The notes beneath the pieces were generated by a model. That model was not told the DNA's origin. It did not search any database and saw nothing but the letters and a program-made list of their open reading frames with translations. From Rhodoferax lacus (GTDB lineage: Bacteria; Pseudomonadota; Gammaproteobacteria; Burkholderiales; Burkholderiaceae_C), in NCBI RefSeq assembly GCF_003415675.1, contig NZ_QFZK01000008.1, positions 1 through 64,000 on the forward strand: a stretch of 64,000 bases of DNA, given 5' to 3'. Numbering within the stretch: position 1 is the first letter of the stretch; each line of letters begins with the position of its first letter. The position numbers and the translations under genes are program-made. Positions 1-9,396 of this stretch are shown in pieces.

Positions 1-206
1 AGCGGATTCCATCAGGGGCCGCACACGCAAGTGCACAAAGCCCGGATATACGACTGCAATCTTCTCCTGTACGCCGTCAGATTCTGAAAGCTTGCACAAA
101 CGGGGGCGTCCATATACGCCCCAAGGCTCACGCAGTTGCTTGACTTCGCGGGAAGTCCCAGTAGGGGGCAGGGCGCTACGCGAAGCGAGCAACCGTGGGG
201 GCCATA
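1..206. other. left edge, no supported gene
   Basis: I see no gene I can support in these 206 bases downstream of the diguanylate cyclase. On the minus strand the last ~70 bases toward the edge are open and could be the beginning of a gene leaving the window, but no clear start or family is visible. Confidence 0.3.
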
Positions 207-1166
207 TCAAGCCATCGTGGCCAGCACGCCGCTGCATACGCGGCCGCGGCCGGTGCGTTTGGCCTTGTACAACTGGCTGTCGGCCAGGCTGACCAAGGCG
301 TTCACATCGCCGTCGGCAACACCCGGGCGCGTGGCCAGCCCGACGCTGATGGTGATCACCGTATCCACCGACGAGCTGGCATGCGGTACAGCCAGTTCGC
401 GCACCTTGCGCTCCAGCTCATGGGCGATGGGCAAGGCGTCTTCATAGGACGTATCCGGCAGGATGCAGCCAAACTCCTCGCCGCCGTAGCGCGCCACCAG
501 ATCGGCCGGGCGGCGCAGGCAGGTCTTGAGTGCGGCTGATACCAGACGCAGCGCATCGTCGCCGGCCTGGTGGCCATATTGGTCATTGAAGCGCTTGAAG
601 TAGTCCACATCCAGCAGTATCAAGGACAGAGGCGACTGGTTGCGCGAGGCGCGGGACCACTCGGTGGAAATCTGCTGGTCAAAGTAGCGGCGGTTGAACA
701 CGCCTGTGAGCCCGTCCAGGAACACCAGCTTGCGCAGCAGGTCGGACTGGAACTTCAGCGTCAGGTGCGTCTTGACGCGCGCGCGCACCACATCCGGGTT
801 GACCGGCTTGGCAATGAAGTCCACCGCACCCAGGTTCAGGCCATGGGTCTCCTGTGCAGGATCGGTGTGCGAGGTGACAAATATCACCGGAATGTGGCTG
901 GTGCTCTGGTCGGCCTTGAGCTGCTTGCAGACTTCAAAACCGTCCAACCCGGGCATCACCACGTCCAGCAGGATCAGGTCGGGCGGGTTGGTCTTGCACA
1001 GGGCCAGGGCCTGTTCGCCGTTGGTTGCCATGAACACCTGGTAGTCGCCTGCAAAGCAGCGGTACATCACCTGGATGTTGATGGGCTGGTCGTCCACCAC
1101 CAGCAGCTTGGGCTTGCCATGGGTGCTGTCCAGCAGCTCGGCAACGGGTGTCTGCAAGTCAATCAT
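207..1166 (-). CDS. response regulator with GGDEF domain (diguanylate cyclase)
   Basis: Predicted cytoplasmic two-domain protein (319 aa) that would make cyclic di-GMP under phosphorelay control. Residues ~20-140 form a receiver domain: acidic pair Asp25/Asp26, phosphoacceptor Asp68 in LILLDVVMPG, and the conserved Lys in FIAKPVNP. Residues ~150-310 form a GGDEF domain with an intact GGEEF signature in RYGGEEFG. Exactly five residues upstream is RPAD, which fits the RxxD inhibitory I-site, so product feedback inhibition is likely. The architecture is PleD/WspR-like. It is divergent from pyk across a 208-bp gap. Its cognate kinase is not visible; what it controls is unknown. Confidence 0.93.
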   Translation of the reverse strand: MIDLQTPVAELLDSTHGKPKLLVVDDQPINIQVMYRCFAGDYQVFMATNGEQALALCKTNPPDLILLDVVMPGLDGFEVCKQLKADQSTSHIPVIFVTSHTDPAQETHGLNLGAVDFIAKPVNPDVVRARVKTHLTLKFQSDLLRKLVFLDGLTGVFNRRYFDQQISTEWSRASRNQSPLSLILLDVDYFKRFNDQYGHQAGDDALRLVSAALKTCLRRPADLVARYGGEEFGCILPDTSYEDALPIAHELERKVRELAVPHASSSVDTVITISVGLATRPGVADGDVNALVSLADSQLYKAKRTGRGRVCSGVLATMA

Positions 1167-1374
1167 AGGTCTGCCTTGCAGGCGCAGACGAGCGCACGCA
1201 AGTCCGTAGGCAAAAGCCGGACGCAGGGGGTTGACGGGGATGCAAGTACGCGCATTGCGGGTGTGAGGAGTGTTTTATTGTCTCATGCGGCCGGCCATGT
1301 TGATGCACAGTTGTAACCGCAGGCAGCAGGCTTCCGTGTGAGAATCGCAACATTATTCCAAGGAGACACCTGCC

Positions 1375-2808
1375 ATGCCCCGTCGCGCCACCAAAATTGT
1401 TGCCACCCTCGGCCCCGCTTCCAGCGACCCGGCACTGCTGGAGCAGATGATCCGCGCTGGCGTGAATGTGGTGCGGCTGAACTTCAGCCACGGCAAGGCG
1501 CAAGACCATATTGACCGCGCCCACCTGGTGCGCGAGGCCGCCAAACGCGCTGGCCGCGAAGTGGCCATCATGGCCGACCTGCAAGGCCCCAAGATCCGCG
1601 TCGGCAAGTTTGCCGAAGGCAAGGTGTTCCTGGAGCCCGGACAAAAATTCATTCTGGACGCCGCCCGCGTGGAGCTGGGCGACATTGATGCCGTGGGCCT
1701 GGACTACAAGGAGCTGCCACGCGAAGTCAAGGCCGGCGACGTGCTGCTGCTCAATGACGGCCTGATCGTGATCACCGTGGATGCGGTGCGCGGTGAACAG
1801 GTGCACACCACAGTCAAGCTGGGCGGCGAGCTGTCCAACAACAAGGGCATCAACAAGCAGGGCGGTGGCCTCACTGCTCCGGCGCTGACTGCCAAGGACA
1901 TGGATGACATCCGCACGGCCATGAGCTTCCAGGCCGACTATGTGGCGGTGAGCTTCCCCAAGAATGCCACGGACATGGAAATGGCGCGCCAGCTGTGCAA
2001 TGTGGCAGCGCATGAATACGGCCACAAACCCGGCCTGATTGCCAAGATCGAACGCGCCGAAGCCATCCCCAAACTGCTGGAAATTCTGCTGGCCAGCGAC
2101 GGCATCATGGTGGCCCGTGGCGACCTGGCCGTGGAAGTGGGCAACGCCCTGGTGCCTGGTCTGCAAAAGCGCATGATCAAGCTGGCCCGCGAGCATGACC
2201 GCGTGGTCATCACCGCCACGCAGATGATGGAGTCCATGATCACCAACCCGGTGCCCACGCGTGCCGAGGTGAGTGACGTGGCCAACGCCGTGCTGGACGG
2301 CACCGATGCCGTGATGCTCTCGGCCGAGACGGCTGCCGGCAAGTACCCGCTGGAAACCATTGTGGAGATGGCCAAGATCTGCCACGTGGCCGAAGGCCAT
2401 GAAGACTTTGTGCTCGAAGCCGACTTCACCGGCAAGAAGTTCAGCCGCATTGACCAGAGCATTGCCATGGGCGCGCTGTTTACCGCCCACCATCTGGGTG
2501 CCAAGGCGATTGTGGCCATGACCGACAGCGGCTCGACGGCCCTTTGGATGAGCCGCCACCTGATCCGCGTGCCCATCTACGCGCTCACCTCCAAGGTCAG
2601 CACGCAGCGCAAGATGGCGCTGTACCGCAATGTCCGCCCCCTGTTCATCGACACCAGCGGCGACCGTGACACCGCCCTCAAGCAGGCCGAGGCCCACCTC
2701 AAGGCGCGCGGCATCGTGCAAAGCGGCGATGTGTATGCCATCACCTGCGGTGAACCCATGGGTGCGCCGGGCGGCACGAATATGCTCAAGATCTGTCAGG
2801 TAGCCTGA
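1375..2808 (+). CDS. pyk: pyruvate kinase
   Basis: Glycolytic enzyme converting phosphoenolpyruvate and ADP to pyruvate and ATP in the cytoplasm. The 477-aa length is normal. Visible family marks are the N-terminal TKIVATLGPAS, the catalytic-lysine segment IAKIERAEAI, the metal-binding IMVARGDLAVEVG, and ITATQMMESM with its following P-T-RAEVSDVANA stretch. The C-terminal allosteric-type domain is present. The ATG is preceded by AAGGAGACACCTGCC, a good ribosome binding site. It lies directly upstream of fba in the same direction, so two glycolytic/gluconeogenic genes are adjacent, separated by a 96-bp leader that can fold. Confidence 0.97.
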   Translation: MPRRATKIVATLGPASSDPALLEQMIRAGVNVVRLNFSHGKAQDHIDRAHLVREAAKRAGREVAIMADLQGPKIRVGKFAEGKVFLEPGQKFILDAARVELGDIDAVGLDYKELPREVKAGDVLLLNDGLIVITVDAVRGEQVHTTVKLGGELSNNKGINKQGGGLTAPALTAKDMDDIRTAMSFQADYVAVSFPKNATDMEMARQLCNVAAHEYGHKPGLIAKIERAEAIPKLLEILLASDGIMVARGDLAVEVGNALVPGLQKRMIKLAREHDRVVITATQMMESMITNPVPTRAEVSDVANAVLDGTDAVMLSAETAAGKYPLETIVEMAKICHVAEGHEDFVLEADFTGKKFSRIDQSIAMGALFTAHHLGAKAIVAMTDSGSTALWMSRHLIRVPIYALTSKVSTQRKMALYRNVRPLFIDTSGDRDTALKQAEAHLKARGIVQSGDVYAITCGEPMGAPGGTNMLKICQVA

Positions 2809-2823
2809 GAACCCCAGCGTTAG

Positions 2824-2898
2824 AATCCCCGGAAGGTAAAAAGTTACCAAGCGGTTACCAAACGTAGCCGCGCACCACTTTTCAACTTCCCGGGGATT
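2824..2898 (+). promoter_or_regulatory. pyk-fba leader that can hide the fba ribosome binding site
   Basis: AATCCCCGGAAG (2824-2835) can pair with CTTCCCGGGGATT (2886-2898) as about 12 bp with one bulged C. The 3' arm contains the GGGGA (2892-2896) lying eight bases before the fba ATG. Inside the loop are GGTAA-N4-TTACC and two copies of GTTACCAA/GGTTACCA. TAGAAT at 2821-2826 also resembles a sigma-70 -10 box, so the 5' arm may be the transcript start itself. Pairing is seen by eye; a regulatory role is inference. Confidence 0.4.
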
Positions 2899-2904
2899 TA
2901 AAAA

Positions 2905-3969
2905 ATGGCACTCGTTTCCATGCGCGAACTGCTGGACCATGCAGCAGTCAAGGGCTACGGCATTCCAGCTTTCAACGTCAACAACCTGGAGCAGGTGCAG
3001 GCCGTCATGGCTGCCGCTGACTCTGTGGGCGCACCCGTCATCCTGCAAGCCAGCGCCGGTGCCCGCAAGTACGCGGGCGAGTCCTTCATCAAGCACCTGA
3101 TCCTGGCCGCTGTGGAAGCCTATCCACACATCCCGCTGGTCATGCACCAGGACCACGGCCAAAGCCCCGCCATCTGCCAGGGCGCCATCAACCTGGGCTT
3201 CAGCTCGGTGATGATGGACGGCAGCCTGGAAGGCGACGGCAAGACCATTGCCAGCTTTGAATACAACGTGGAAGTCACCCGCAAAGTGGTGGACATGGCG
3301 CATGCCGCGGGCGTCACCGTGGAAGGCGAACTGGGTTGCCTGGGCAGCCTGGAGACCATGAAGGGCGACAAGGAAGACGGCCACGGCACCGACGCCACCA
3401 TGACCCGCGACCAGATGCTCACCAACCCCGAGCAGGCCGCCGAATTCGTGCAGCGCACCCAGCTCGATGCCCTCGCCATTGCCATCGGCACCAGCCACGG
3501 CGCCTACAAGTTCACGCGCAAGCCCACGGGCGACATCCTGGCCATTGACCGTGTGATGGAAATCCACAAGCGCCTGCCCAACACCCACCTGGTGATGCAC
3601 GGCTCCAGCAGCGTGCCGCAAGACCTGTTGGCCATCATCAACCAGTACGGCGGCAAGATGAAGGAAACCTACGGCGTGCCCGTGGAAGAAATCCAGAAGG
3701 CCATCCAGTATGGCGTGCGCAAGATCAACATCGACACCGACATCCGCCTGGCCATGACCGCCGCCGTGCGCAAGTTCCTGGCCGAGAACCCCGACAAGTT
3801 CGATGCCCGCGAATGGCTCAAGCCCGCCCGCGAAGCCGCCACGGCCATCTGCAAGCAGCGCTATCTGGAGTTCGGCTGCGAAGGCCAGGCCGCAGGCATC
3901 AAGGGTGACAGCCTGTCGGTGGTGGCTGCGCGCTATGCCAAGGGTGAGCTGGCCCAGGTGGTGCAATAA
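2905..3969 (+). CDS. fba: class II fructose-1,6-bisphosphate aldolase
   Basis: Zinc-dependent aldolase that interconverts fructose-1,6-bisphosphate with dihydroxyacetone phosphate and glyceraldehyde-3-phosphate. The 354-aa protein starts [13 protein letters not shown] and carries the class II marks: [12 protein letters not shown], the catalytic/zinc segment VMHQDHGQS, the glycine loop [19 protein letters not shown] and the phosphate-binding [11 protein letters not shown]. It resembles the CbbA/Calvin-type subgroup more than E. coli FbaA, but no RuBisCO gene is in the window, so ordinary glycolysis/gluconeogenesis is the safer reading. The ATG has GGGGA eight bases upstream, which may be sequestered in a leader stem. 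Confidence 0.97.
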   Translation: MALVSMRELLDHAAVKGYGIPAFNVNNLEQVQAVMAAADSVGAPVILQASAGARKYAGESFIKHLILAAVEAYPHIPLVMHQDHGQSPAICQGAINLGFSSVMMDGSLEGDGKTIASFEYNVEVTRKVVDMAHAAGVTVEGELGCLGSLETMKGDKEDGHGTDATMTRDQMLTNPEQAAEFVQRTQLDALAIAIGTSHGAYKFTRKPTGDILAIDRVMEIHKRLPNTHLVMHGSSSVPQDLLAIINQYGGKMKETYGVPVEEIQKAIQYGVRKINIDTDIRLAMTAAVRKFLAENPDKFDAREWLKPAREAATAICKQRYLEFGCEGQAAGIKGDSLSVVAARYAKGELAQVVQ

Positions 3970-3987
3970 CAAGCTTTGCGATAATCG

Positions 3988-4024
3988 AAGGCCTGCCACC
4001 CTGATGGGGCGGCAGGCCTTTTTA
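3988..4024 (+). terminator. intrinsic terminator after fba
   Basis: A perfect 10-bp stem AAGGCCTGCC / GGCAGGCCTT with a 13-base loop is followed by a T run (4019-4023). It separates fba from purC, whose ATG lies 14 bases downstream. GATAAT at 3980-3985 just before it could be a purC -10 element, in which case the purC mRNA would begin with this hairpin. Confidence 0.8.
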
Positions 4025-4037
4025 ATTTCAGGATGCC

Positions 4038-4943
4038 ATGACCGCTGTAGTACACACCTCCTCCCTTTCCCTGCCCCTGCTCGCCCGTGGCAAGGTGCGC
4101 GACAACTACGCGGTGGGCGACGACCGCATTCTCATGGTGGCCAGCGACCGCCTGTCTGCCTTTGACGTCATCATGGGTGAGCCCATCCCCGGCAAGGGCG
4201 CGCTGCTCACGCAAATGGCCCTGTTCTGGTTTGACAAGCTGGGCCCGAGCGGCGCCAACATCTGCCCCAACCACCTGACCGGTGATGCGCCCGAGAGCGT
4301 GGTGCTGCCGCATGAAGTGGCGCAGGTTACCGGCCGCTCCATGCTGGTCAAGCGCCTCAAGCCCCTGCCCGTAGAGGCCGTGGTGCGCGGCTACCTGGCC
4401 GGCAGCGGCTGGAAGGAGTACCAGGAAAACGGCGCGGTCTGCGGTGTGAAATTGCCCGCCGGTTTGAAGAACGCCTCCAAGCTGCCCGAGCCGATTTACA
4501 CACCCGCCGCCAAGGCCGCCGTGGGCGACCATGACGAAAACATCACCTTCGAGCAGACCGTGGACATGATCGGCCTGGAACTGGCCACGCAAATCCGGAG
4601 CTTAAGCATCCGCATCTACAAAGCCGCTGCCGAATTTGCGCTGACCAAGGGCATCATCATTGCCGACACCAAGTTCGAGTTCGGGCTGGACAAGGACGGC
4701 ACCTTGACGCTGATGGACGAGGTGCTCACCCCCGACTCCTCGCGCTTCTGGCCGCAGGAAAGCTACCAGGAGGGCACCAACCCGCCCAGCTACGACAAGC
4801 AGTTTGTGCGTGACTGGCTTGAGCAGGCCCAGGTCGACGGCAAGCCCTGGAGCAAGACACCACCCGCCCCGCGCGTGCCCAACGAGGTGATTGCCAAGAC
4901 GGCTGCCAAGTACCAGGAAGCGCTGCAGCGGCTGACGGCTTAG
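4038..4943 (+). CDS. purC: phosphoribosylaminoimidazole-succinocarboxamide synthase
   Basis: SAICAR synthase of purine biosynthesis: joins aspartate to CAIR using ATP. It is 301 aa, the longer form common in proteobacteria outside the enterics (E. coli 237 aa). Family marks are [11 protein letters not shown] near the N-terminus, DRLSAFDV, the substrate segment [12 protein letters not shown], and [11 protein letters not shown] with [13 protein letters not shown]. It is monocistronic between two hairpin terminators; the next pathway genes, purE-purK, lie 2.7 kb away beyond the porin and thioredoxin genes. Confidence 0.97.
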   Translation: MTAVVHTSSLSLPLLARGKVRDNYAVGDDRILMVASDRLSAFDVIMGEPIPGKGALLTQMALFWFDKLGPSGANICPNHLTGDAPESVVLPHEVAQVTGRSMLVKRLKPLPVEAVVRGYLAGSGWKEYQENGAVCGVKLPAGLKNASKLPEPIYTPAAKAAVGDHDENITFEQTVDMIGLELATQIRSLSIRIYKAAAEFALTKGIIIADTKFEFGLDKDGTLTLMDEVLTPDSSRFWPQESYQEGTNPPSYDKQFVRDWLEQAQVDGKPWSKTPPAPRVPNEVIAKTAAKYQEALQRLTA

Positions 4944-4958
4944 CGCTTGTTACCTGGC

Positions 4959-4990
4959 AAAAAAGGGTCACCATTGGTGACCCTTTTTTT
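4959..4990. terminator. bidirectional terminator after purC
   Basis: A perfect 14-bp palindrome, AAAAAAGGGTCACC-ATT-GGTGACCCTTTTTT, with an A tract on one side and a T tract on the other. It ends purC transcription and could also stop antisense transcripts. Confidence 0.9.
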
Positions 4991-5295
4991 GTTGTCGGTA
5001 GCCGTTCCTGCAGCCACAAAAGTGCGAACAGGAACGAGTTGGCGGCAACGGCAACTGTTGCCCAAATGCACATCACTCCACAAAATACATGAGCTATCTG
5101 GTGTTTACCCTCTCTTTAGAAATTGAACCCAAAGGCATGATTGAGACGCCAAATAGCACGATCGTTCTTTTTTATTGAGAGTCCTTGGAGTCGCCAAGCC
5201 GCCATCCCAAAGGCAAGCACGTTGCCATGCGGGATGGGCTGAAGCGGTAACCTTGGGCAAAGGCAAACTGCAATTACAACAACTTGGAGACACTT
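4991..5295. other. 305-bp AT-richer leader upstream of the porin gene
   Basis: No ORF here is convincing. The stretch is visibly less GC-rich than its surroundings. It contains an inverted repeat GGCAAC-T-GTTGCC (5050-5062), a possible operator. A promoter for the porin gene must lie here, but I could not pick one box over another. GGAG at 5286-5289 is the ribosome binding site of the next gene. Confidence 0.4.
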
Positions 5296-6597
5296 ATGAC
5301 AAGCATGAAATACACGAAACTGGCTACAGCAATCGCTGTAGGAATGGTGTCCACCTACGCATCGGCTGCTGGCTTCCAGTTGCTGGAACAAAACGTCAGC
5401 GGCCTGGGCAATGCCTATGCAGGCTCGGCTGCGGTGGCAGACAACGCCAGCACCATCTTCTTCAACCCTGCAGGTATGACACAGTTGAAAGACCGGGAGT
5501 TCTCCGGCGGACTGGCGGTCATTGCGCCCAGCTTCAAATTCTCGGACAACGGATCTTCTGTAGGTCGACTGGCTGGCACTGGCAATGGGGGCGACGCCGG
5601 CCAAACAGGCTACGTGCCCAACGCGTATATGTCCTGGGCCATTAACAAAGACTTGTATGTGGGGGCTGGTTTCAGTGCCCCTTTTGGACTGAAGACCGAA
5701 TACAGCAGCCCGTGGCTCGGGGCGGCGCAGGCCGTCAGTTTTGATGTCAAGACTTATAACTTCAACCCATCCGTTGCTTACCGGGTCAATGACATGGTGT
5801 CGGTGGGCGCGGGTGTGAGTTGGCAGCGTCTGGAAGCTGTCTACAAGCGTGTGGTTGGAGTTGGCGTAGCCGGTGTCCCTGGTGCCGCCACTGCTGTGTT
5901 TCCTGCTTCACCGCTCACGGCGTCAATATCGGGTGAATCCACAGGCTGGAATGCAGGCGTCTTGTTCAACGTTTCGCCGGAAACAAAGGTCGGAGCGTCT
6001 TACCGCTCTACAGTCAACTACAACCTGACAGGTGACATCACCGTGACCGGACCGAGTAGTGTGCTCAATACGGCCGGAACCAGCGGTGCCAAGGCCAGTT
6101 TGACACTGCCGGACACTTTTATTGTGAGTGGGACCCGGCAATTGTCCAAGCAGTGGGAAATCCTGGGTGACGTGGCCTACACAGGTTGGAGCAGTATTCC
6201 AAAGTTGGATTTGGTCCGGTCTTCCGGCGTCATTGCGCAGACACTGGATACCGATTTTCGCGACACTTGGCGTGTAGCGGTAGGTGCCAACTACCGCTAC
6301 TCCGATGCCATGGTGCTCAAGTTCGGATTCGCGCTGGACCAAACCCCTGTAAAGGGTGCCAGCACCCGATTGGTGTCCCTGCCCGACAATGACAGGACCC
6401 AAATATCAACAGGTGCCCAATGGAAACTGGCCAATGGATCAACATTGGATCTGGGCCTGTCCTACTTGTTTATTGACCGTGCCAGCATTGACAACAACCA
6501 GTCTTCAGCAACCCAGGCGGCCAACCGGGGCCGCGTGACGGGCAGCTACGATGGAAGTGCCTGGATTGTGGGTGCCCAATACTCGGTACCGTTCTAA
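5296..6597 (+). CDS. FadL/OmpP1 family outer-membrane transporter
   Basis: Predicted outer-membrane beta-barrel for hydrophobic substrates (long-chain fatty acids or aromatics), 433 aa. A signal peptide spans ~residues 1-24 (hydrophobic ATAIAVGMVSTYASA), followed by the FadL hatch-type N-terminus AGFQLLEQNVSGLGNAYAGS and ADNASTIFFNPAGM. The C-terminus ends GAQYSVPF, with the terminal Phe typical of barrel proteins. I chose the ATG at 5296 because GGAG lies six bases before it; an in-frame TTG at 5284 is less likely. Base composition is less GC-rich than the neighbours, which may reflect transfer or just membrane-protein codon use. The substrate cannot be told. Confidence 0.9.
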   Translation: MTSMKYTKLATAIAVGMVSTYASAAGFQLLEQNVSGLGNAYAGSAAVADNASTIFFNPAGMTQLKDREFSGGLAVIAPSFKFSDNGSSVGRLAGTGNGGDAGQTGYVPNAYMSWAINKDLYVGAGFSAPFGLKTEYSSPWLGAAQAVSFDVKTYNFNPSVAYRVNDMVSVGAGVSWQRLEAVYKRVVGVGVAGVPGAATAVFPASPLTASISGESTGWNAGVLFNVSPETKVGASYRSTVNYNLTGDITVTGPSSVLNTAGTSGAKASLTLPDTFIVSGTRQLSKQWEILGDVAYTGWSSIPKLDLVRSSGVIAQTLDTDFRDTWRVAVGANYRYSDAMVLKFGFALDQTPVKGASTRLVSLPDNDRTQISTGAQWKLANGSTLDLGLSYLFIDRASIDNNQSSATQAANRGRVTGSYDGSAWIVGAQYSVPF

Positions 6598-6625
6598 ACA
6601 AGCAGGCGTCCCGTCGAAGCCCTAT

Positions 6626-6653
6626 GAAAAAGGCCACTTACGTGGCCTTTTTC
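6626..6653. terminator. bidirectional terminator between convergent genes
   Basis: A perfect 12-bp stem GAAAAAGGCCAC / GTGGCCTTTTTC with a four-base loop sits between the porin gene and the convergent thioredoxin-like gene. Its right arm touches the stop codon of the minus-strand gene. Confidence 0.88.
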
Positions 6654-7608
6654 AGTTCAGCGCCATGCTGAGCTTGCGCCGGTAGGTGGCCACCAGCTGG
6701 GCCTGCGGGTCCACCTCGGCCACCACCTTGCCCATGAGTTCAATGCCACCGGCGCTTTTTCCCGCGGCGGCCGGGTCGGCCTTGGGTTTGGGCGGTGTCA
6801 GCAGCTCCAGAATGGCCACAAAGGTTTTGCGCGGCACGGCGTTGTTCCAGGCCTTGTCGCGCATCACAATCTCCAGCAGCTCGTCCATGGCGGCCGTCCA
6901 GTTGCCGCCCACCATCAGCACGCGGGCCTTGGCCAGGCGGGCGTCGAAGTCGCGCTTGTTGGCGGCGATCAGCGCATCAAACTGCTCGGGGGACCAGGCG
7001 CCGCGCTCGTCCTTCTCCACGAACTGGATGGCGTGCAGAAACTGCTCCAGTGCTTCGAAGCGGATCTGGCGCGGGATGGCCTTGAGCGCGGGCTCCAGGG
7101 CCTGTTCGGCGTCTTCCAGCAGGTTGTTTTCGATCAGCAGGCGCACATAGTCATAGCGCGCGTCGTCGTTGCCGGGGTCGGCGCTCAGGGCCGAGTGCAG
7201 CTTGTGCAAGGCGGCTTGCGGGTCACCGGCTTCCAGCAAGGCCTGCGCCTCATCCACCTCTTCCTCGGCCTCCAGCACTTCGGCGGCGGGCAGGTGCTTG
7301 TCCAGGAAGGTCTTGAGCTGGCCTTCGGGCACGGCGCCCATGAAGCCGTCCACCGGCTTGCCGCCCACCATCAGCACGCAGGTGGGGATGCTGCGGATGC
7401 CAAAGGCCTGGCTGAGCTCCTGCTCCTGGTCGGAGTCGATCTTCACCAGCTTGAAACGGCCGTCGTATTCGGCCTCCACCTTTTCCAGCAGCGGGCCAAT
7501 CACCTTGCAGGGGCCACACCAGGGGGCCCAGAAGTCCACCAAAACGGGAATCTGGTGCGATGCGGCGACGACTTCGGCATCGAAGTTTTCAAGGGTGACG
7601 TTGATCAT
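6652..7608 (-). CDS. thioredoxin-TPR co-chaperone-like protein (CnoX/YbbN family)
   Basis: Residues ~5-108 are a thioredoxin fold with an intact WCGPC site (Cys31, Cys34) and the cis-proline loop SIPTC. Residues ~115-300 are helical tetratricopeptide-like repeats (EAQALLEAGDPQAAL, RYDYVRLLIENNLLEDAEQAL). This order and the 318-aa length match the CnoX/YbbN family, which protects proteins under oxidative or chlorine stress and hands them to chaperones. E. coli CnoX lacks the full CxxC; the two cysteines here suggest real oxidoreductase activity. Divergent from purE with only 36 bp between starts, so their promoters must overlap. Confidence 0.9.
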   Translation of the reverse strand: MINVTLENFDAEVVAASHQIPVLVDFWAPWCGPCKVIGPLLEKVEAEYDGRFKLVKIDSDQEQELSQAFGIRSIPTCVLMVGGKPVDGFMGAVPEGQLKTFLDKHLPAAEVLEAEEEVDEAQALLEAGDPQAALHKLHSALSADPGNDDARYDYVRLLIENNLLEDAEQALEPALKAIPRQIRFEALEQFLHAIQFVEKDERGAWSPEQFDALIAANKRDFDARLAKARVLMVGGNWTAAMDELLEIVMRDKAWNNAVPRKTFVAILELLTPPKPKADPAAAGKSAGGIELMGKVVAEVDPQAQLVATYRRKLSMALN

Positions 7609-7644
7609 GGCGAATAGCTCTGGGTGTAAACGTAAAATTCAAGG

Positions 7645-8148
7645 ATGAAAACCATCCAAGTAGGCGTCGTCATGGGTTCCAGCTCCGACTGGGACACCAT
7701 GCAACATGCAGTGCAGATTCTCCAACAGTTTGGCATTGGCTTCGAAGCCAGCGTGGTTTCGGCCCACCGCATGCCCGACGCGATGTTTGCCTATGCCGAG
7801 AAAGCCGCCTCCCGCGGTCTCAAGGCCATCATCGCGGGCGCCGGGGGTGCAGCCCATCTGCCGGGCATGCTGGCAGCCAAGACCACGGTGCCGGTGCTGG
7901 GCGTGCCCGTGGCCAGCAAGCACCTGCAGGGTGTCGACTCCCTGCACAGCATCGTGCAAATGCCCAAGGGCATTCCGGTGGCCACCTTTGCCATTGGCAA
8001 TGCAGGTGCGGCCAATGCGGCCCTGTTCGCGATTGCCCTGCTGGCCAATTTTGATAGTGACCTGCGCCTGGAGCTCGAAGCCTTCCGGCGCGACCAGACC
8101 CAGACGGCCACCGACATGGTGCTGCCCATCACCGGCAGCGCGGCGTGA
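7645..8148 (+). CDS. purE: N5-carboxyaminoimidazole ribonucleotide mutase
   Basis: Class I PurE, moving the carboxyl group of N5-CAIR to give CAIR in purine synthesis. The 167-aa protein has the GSSSDWDTM phosphate loop, the active-site segment SAHRMPD, and [17 protein letters not shown]. The immediate purK downstream, which makes N5-CAIR, confirms the two-step bacterial route. TAAAATTC just before the start resembles a -10 box. The stop overlaps the possible GTG start of purK. Confidence 0.97.
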   Translation: MKTIQVGVVMGSSSDWDTMQHAVQILQQFGIGFEASVVSAHRMPDAMFAYAEKAASRGLKAIIAGAGGAAHLPGMLAAKTTVPVLGVPVASKHLQGVDSLHSIVQMPKGIPVATFAIGNAGAANAALFAIALLANFDSDLRLELEAFRRDQTQTATDMVLPITGSAA

Positions 8149-9365
8149 TAGCCGAGCCACAATCCCCGGTCCACGCGGATGCGTTGATGCTGGGCGGAGC
8201 CAAGGAAATCACGCTGGGCGTGATGGGCGGCGGCCAGCTGGGCCGCATGTTTGTGCACGCAGCCCAGCGCATGGGTTTCTTCACCGCCGTGCTGGACCCG
8301 GACCCGCACAGCCCCGCCGGGCGCGTCAGCCACCACCACATCCAGACCAGCTATACCGACCCGGACGGCCTGGCGCGGCTGGCCCAGGTGGCCCAGGCCA
8401 TCACCACCGAATTCGAGAATGTGCCCGCCCCGGCGCTGGCCACGCTGGCCCACAGCCGCCCCGTGGCACCGGCCGCGGCCTCGGTCGCCATTGCCCAGGA
8501 CCGTGCCGCCGAGAAGGCCCACTTTGTGCGCTGCGGCGTGCCCTGCGCGCCCTATGCGGTGATCGAGACGGCCGAGCAGCTGGCGGCGGTACCTGCAAGC
8601 CTGCTTCCGGGAATATTGAAGACCGCCCGCATGGGCTACGACGGCAAGGGCCAGGCGCGCGTGCGTACCCACGACGAACTGGTGCAGGCCTGGAGCGCCA
8701 TGCAGATGGTCCCCTGCGTGCTGGAAAAGATGCTGCCCCTGCAGCTCGAATGCTCGGTCATCGTGGCCCGTGGTTCAGACGGCAGCTGCGTGAACCTGCC
8801 GCTGCAACGCAACCTGCACCGCGACGGCATCCTGGCCGTGACCGAGGTCTATGCGGGCAATGTGCCCGAGGCCCTGGAAGCGCGCGCCATCGCCGCAGCC
8901 AAGTCGATTGCCCAAGGCCTGGACTATGTAGGCGTGCTGTGCGTGGAGTTCTTTGTGCTCGACGAGGCCGACCCGGCAGCCGCAGGCCTGGGCGGTCTGG
9001 TGGTGAACGAGATGGCGCCGCGCCCGCACAACAGCGGCCACTACAGCATGGATGCCTGCGATGTCTCGCAGTTCGAGCTGCAGGTGCGCACCCTGGCCCA
9101 CTTGCCGCTGGTGCAGCCGCGCCAGCACAGCCCGGCCATCATGCTCAACCTGCTGGGCGACATCTGGCCTGAAGACGGATCAGGCGGCGTGCCACCCTGG
9201 AACGATGTGCTGGCCCTGCCGGGCACGCATCTGCACCTGTACGGCAAACTCAAAGCCAGCCGGGGCCGCAAGATGGGCCACCTCAACATCACCGGCCCCA
9301 GCATCGAAGCCGTGCGCAGCACCGCCTTGCAGGCCGCGCAGATTCTGGGCATAGACGCCTTTTGA
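8145..9365 (+). CDS. purK: N5-carboxyaminoimidazole ribonucleotide synthase
   Basis: ATP-grasp enzyme that carboxylates AIR with bicarbonate and ATP to N5-CAIR, feeding PurE. The N-terminal nucleotide-binding loop [13 protein letters not shown], the segment [12 protein letters not shown], the ATP-binding [15 protein letters not shown] and the metal-binding [13 protein letters not shown] are all present. The GTG at 8145 overlaps purE by 4 nt and gives 406 aa. An in-frame ATG at 8187 removes 14 residues and would begin closer to where the family normally starts; neither has a strong ribosome binding site, so translation is probably coupled to purE. Confidence 0.95.
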   Translation: MIAEPQSPVHADALMLGGAKEITLGVMGGGQLGRMFVHAAQRMGFFTAVLDPDPHSPAGRVSHHHIQTSYTDPDGLARLAQVAQAITTEFENVPAPALATLAHSRPVAPAAASVAIAQDRAAEKAHFVRCGVPCAPYAVIETAEQLAAVPASLLPGILKTARMGYDGKGQARVRTHDELVQAWSAMQMVPCVLEKMLPLQLECSVIVARGSDGSCVNLPLQRNLHRDGILAVTEVYAGNVPEALEARAIAAAKSIAQGLDYVGVLCVEFFVLDEADPAAAGLGGLVVNEMAPRPHNSGHYSMDACDVSQFELQVRTLAHLPLVQPRQHSPAIMLNLLGDIWPEDGSGGVPPWNDVLALPGTHLHLYGKLKASRGRKMGHLNITGPSIEAVRSTALQAAQILGIDAF

Positions 9366-9396
9366 ACGCTGCAACAACCTGGAAAGGGGTCGCGCC

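Noticed and set aside
1159..3999. 946-codon open frame on the minus strand opposite pyk and fba
   Set aside because: His/Gly/Ala/Val-rich product without motifs; it lies antisense to two clearly real genes and is the usual artefact of high-GC third-position bias.
4991..5283. Small genes in the leader of the FadL-type gene
   Set aside because: Short frames here overlap each other, lack ribosome binding sites and show no recognisable protein.
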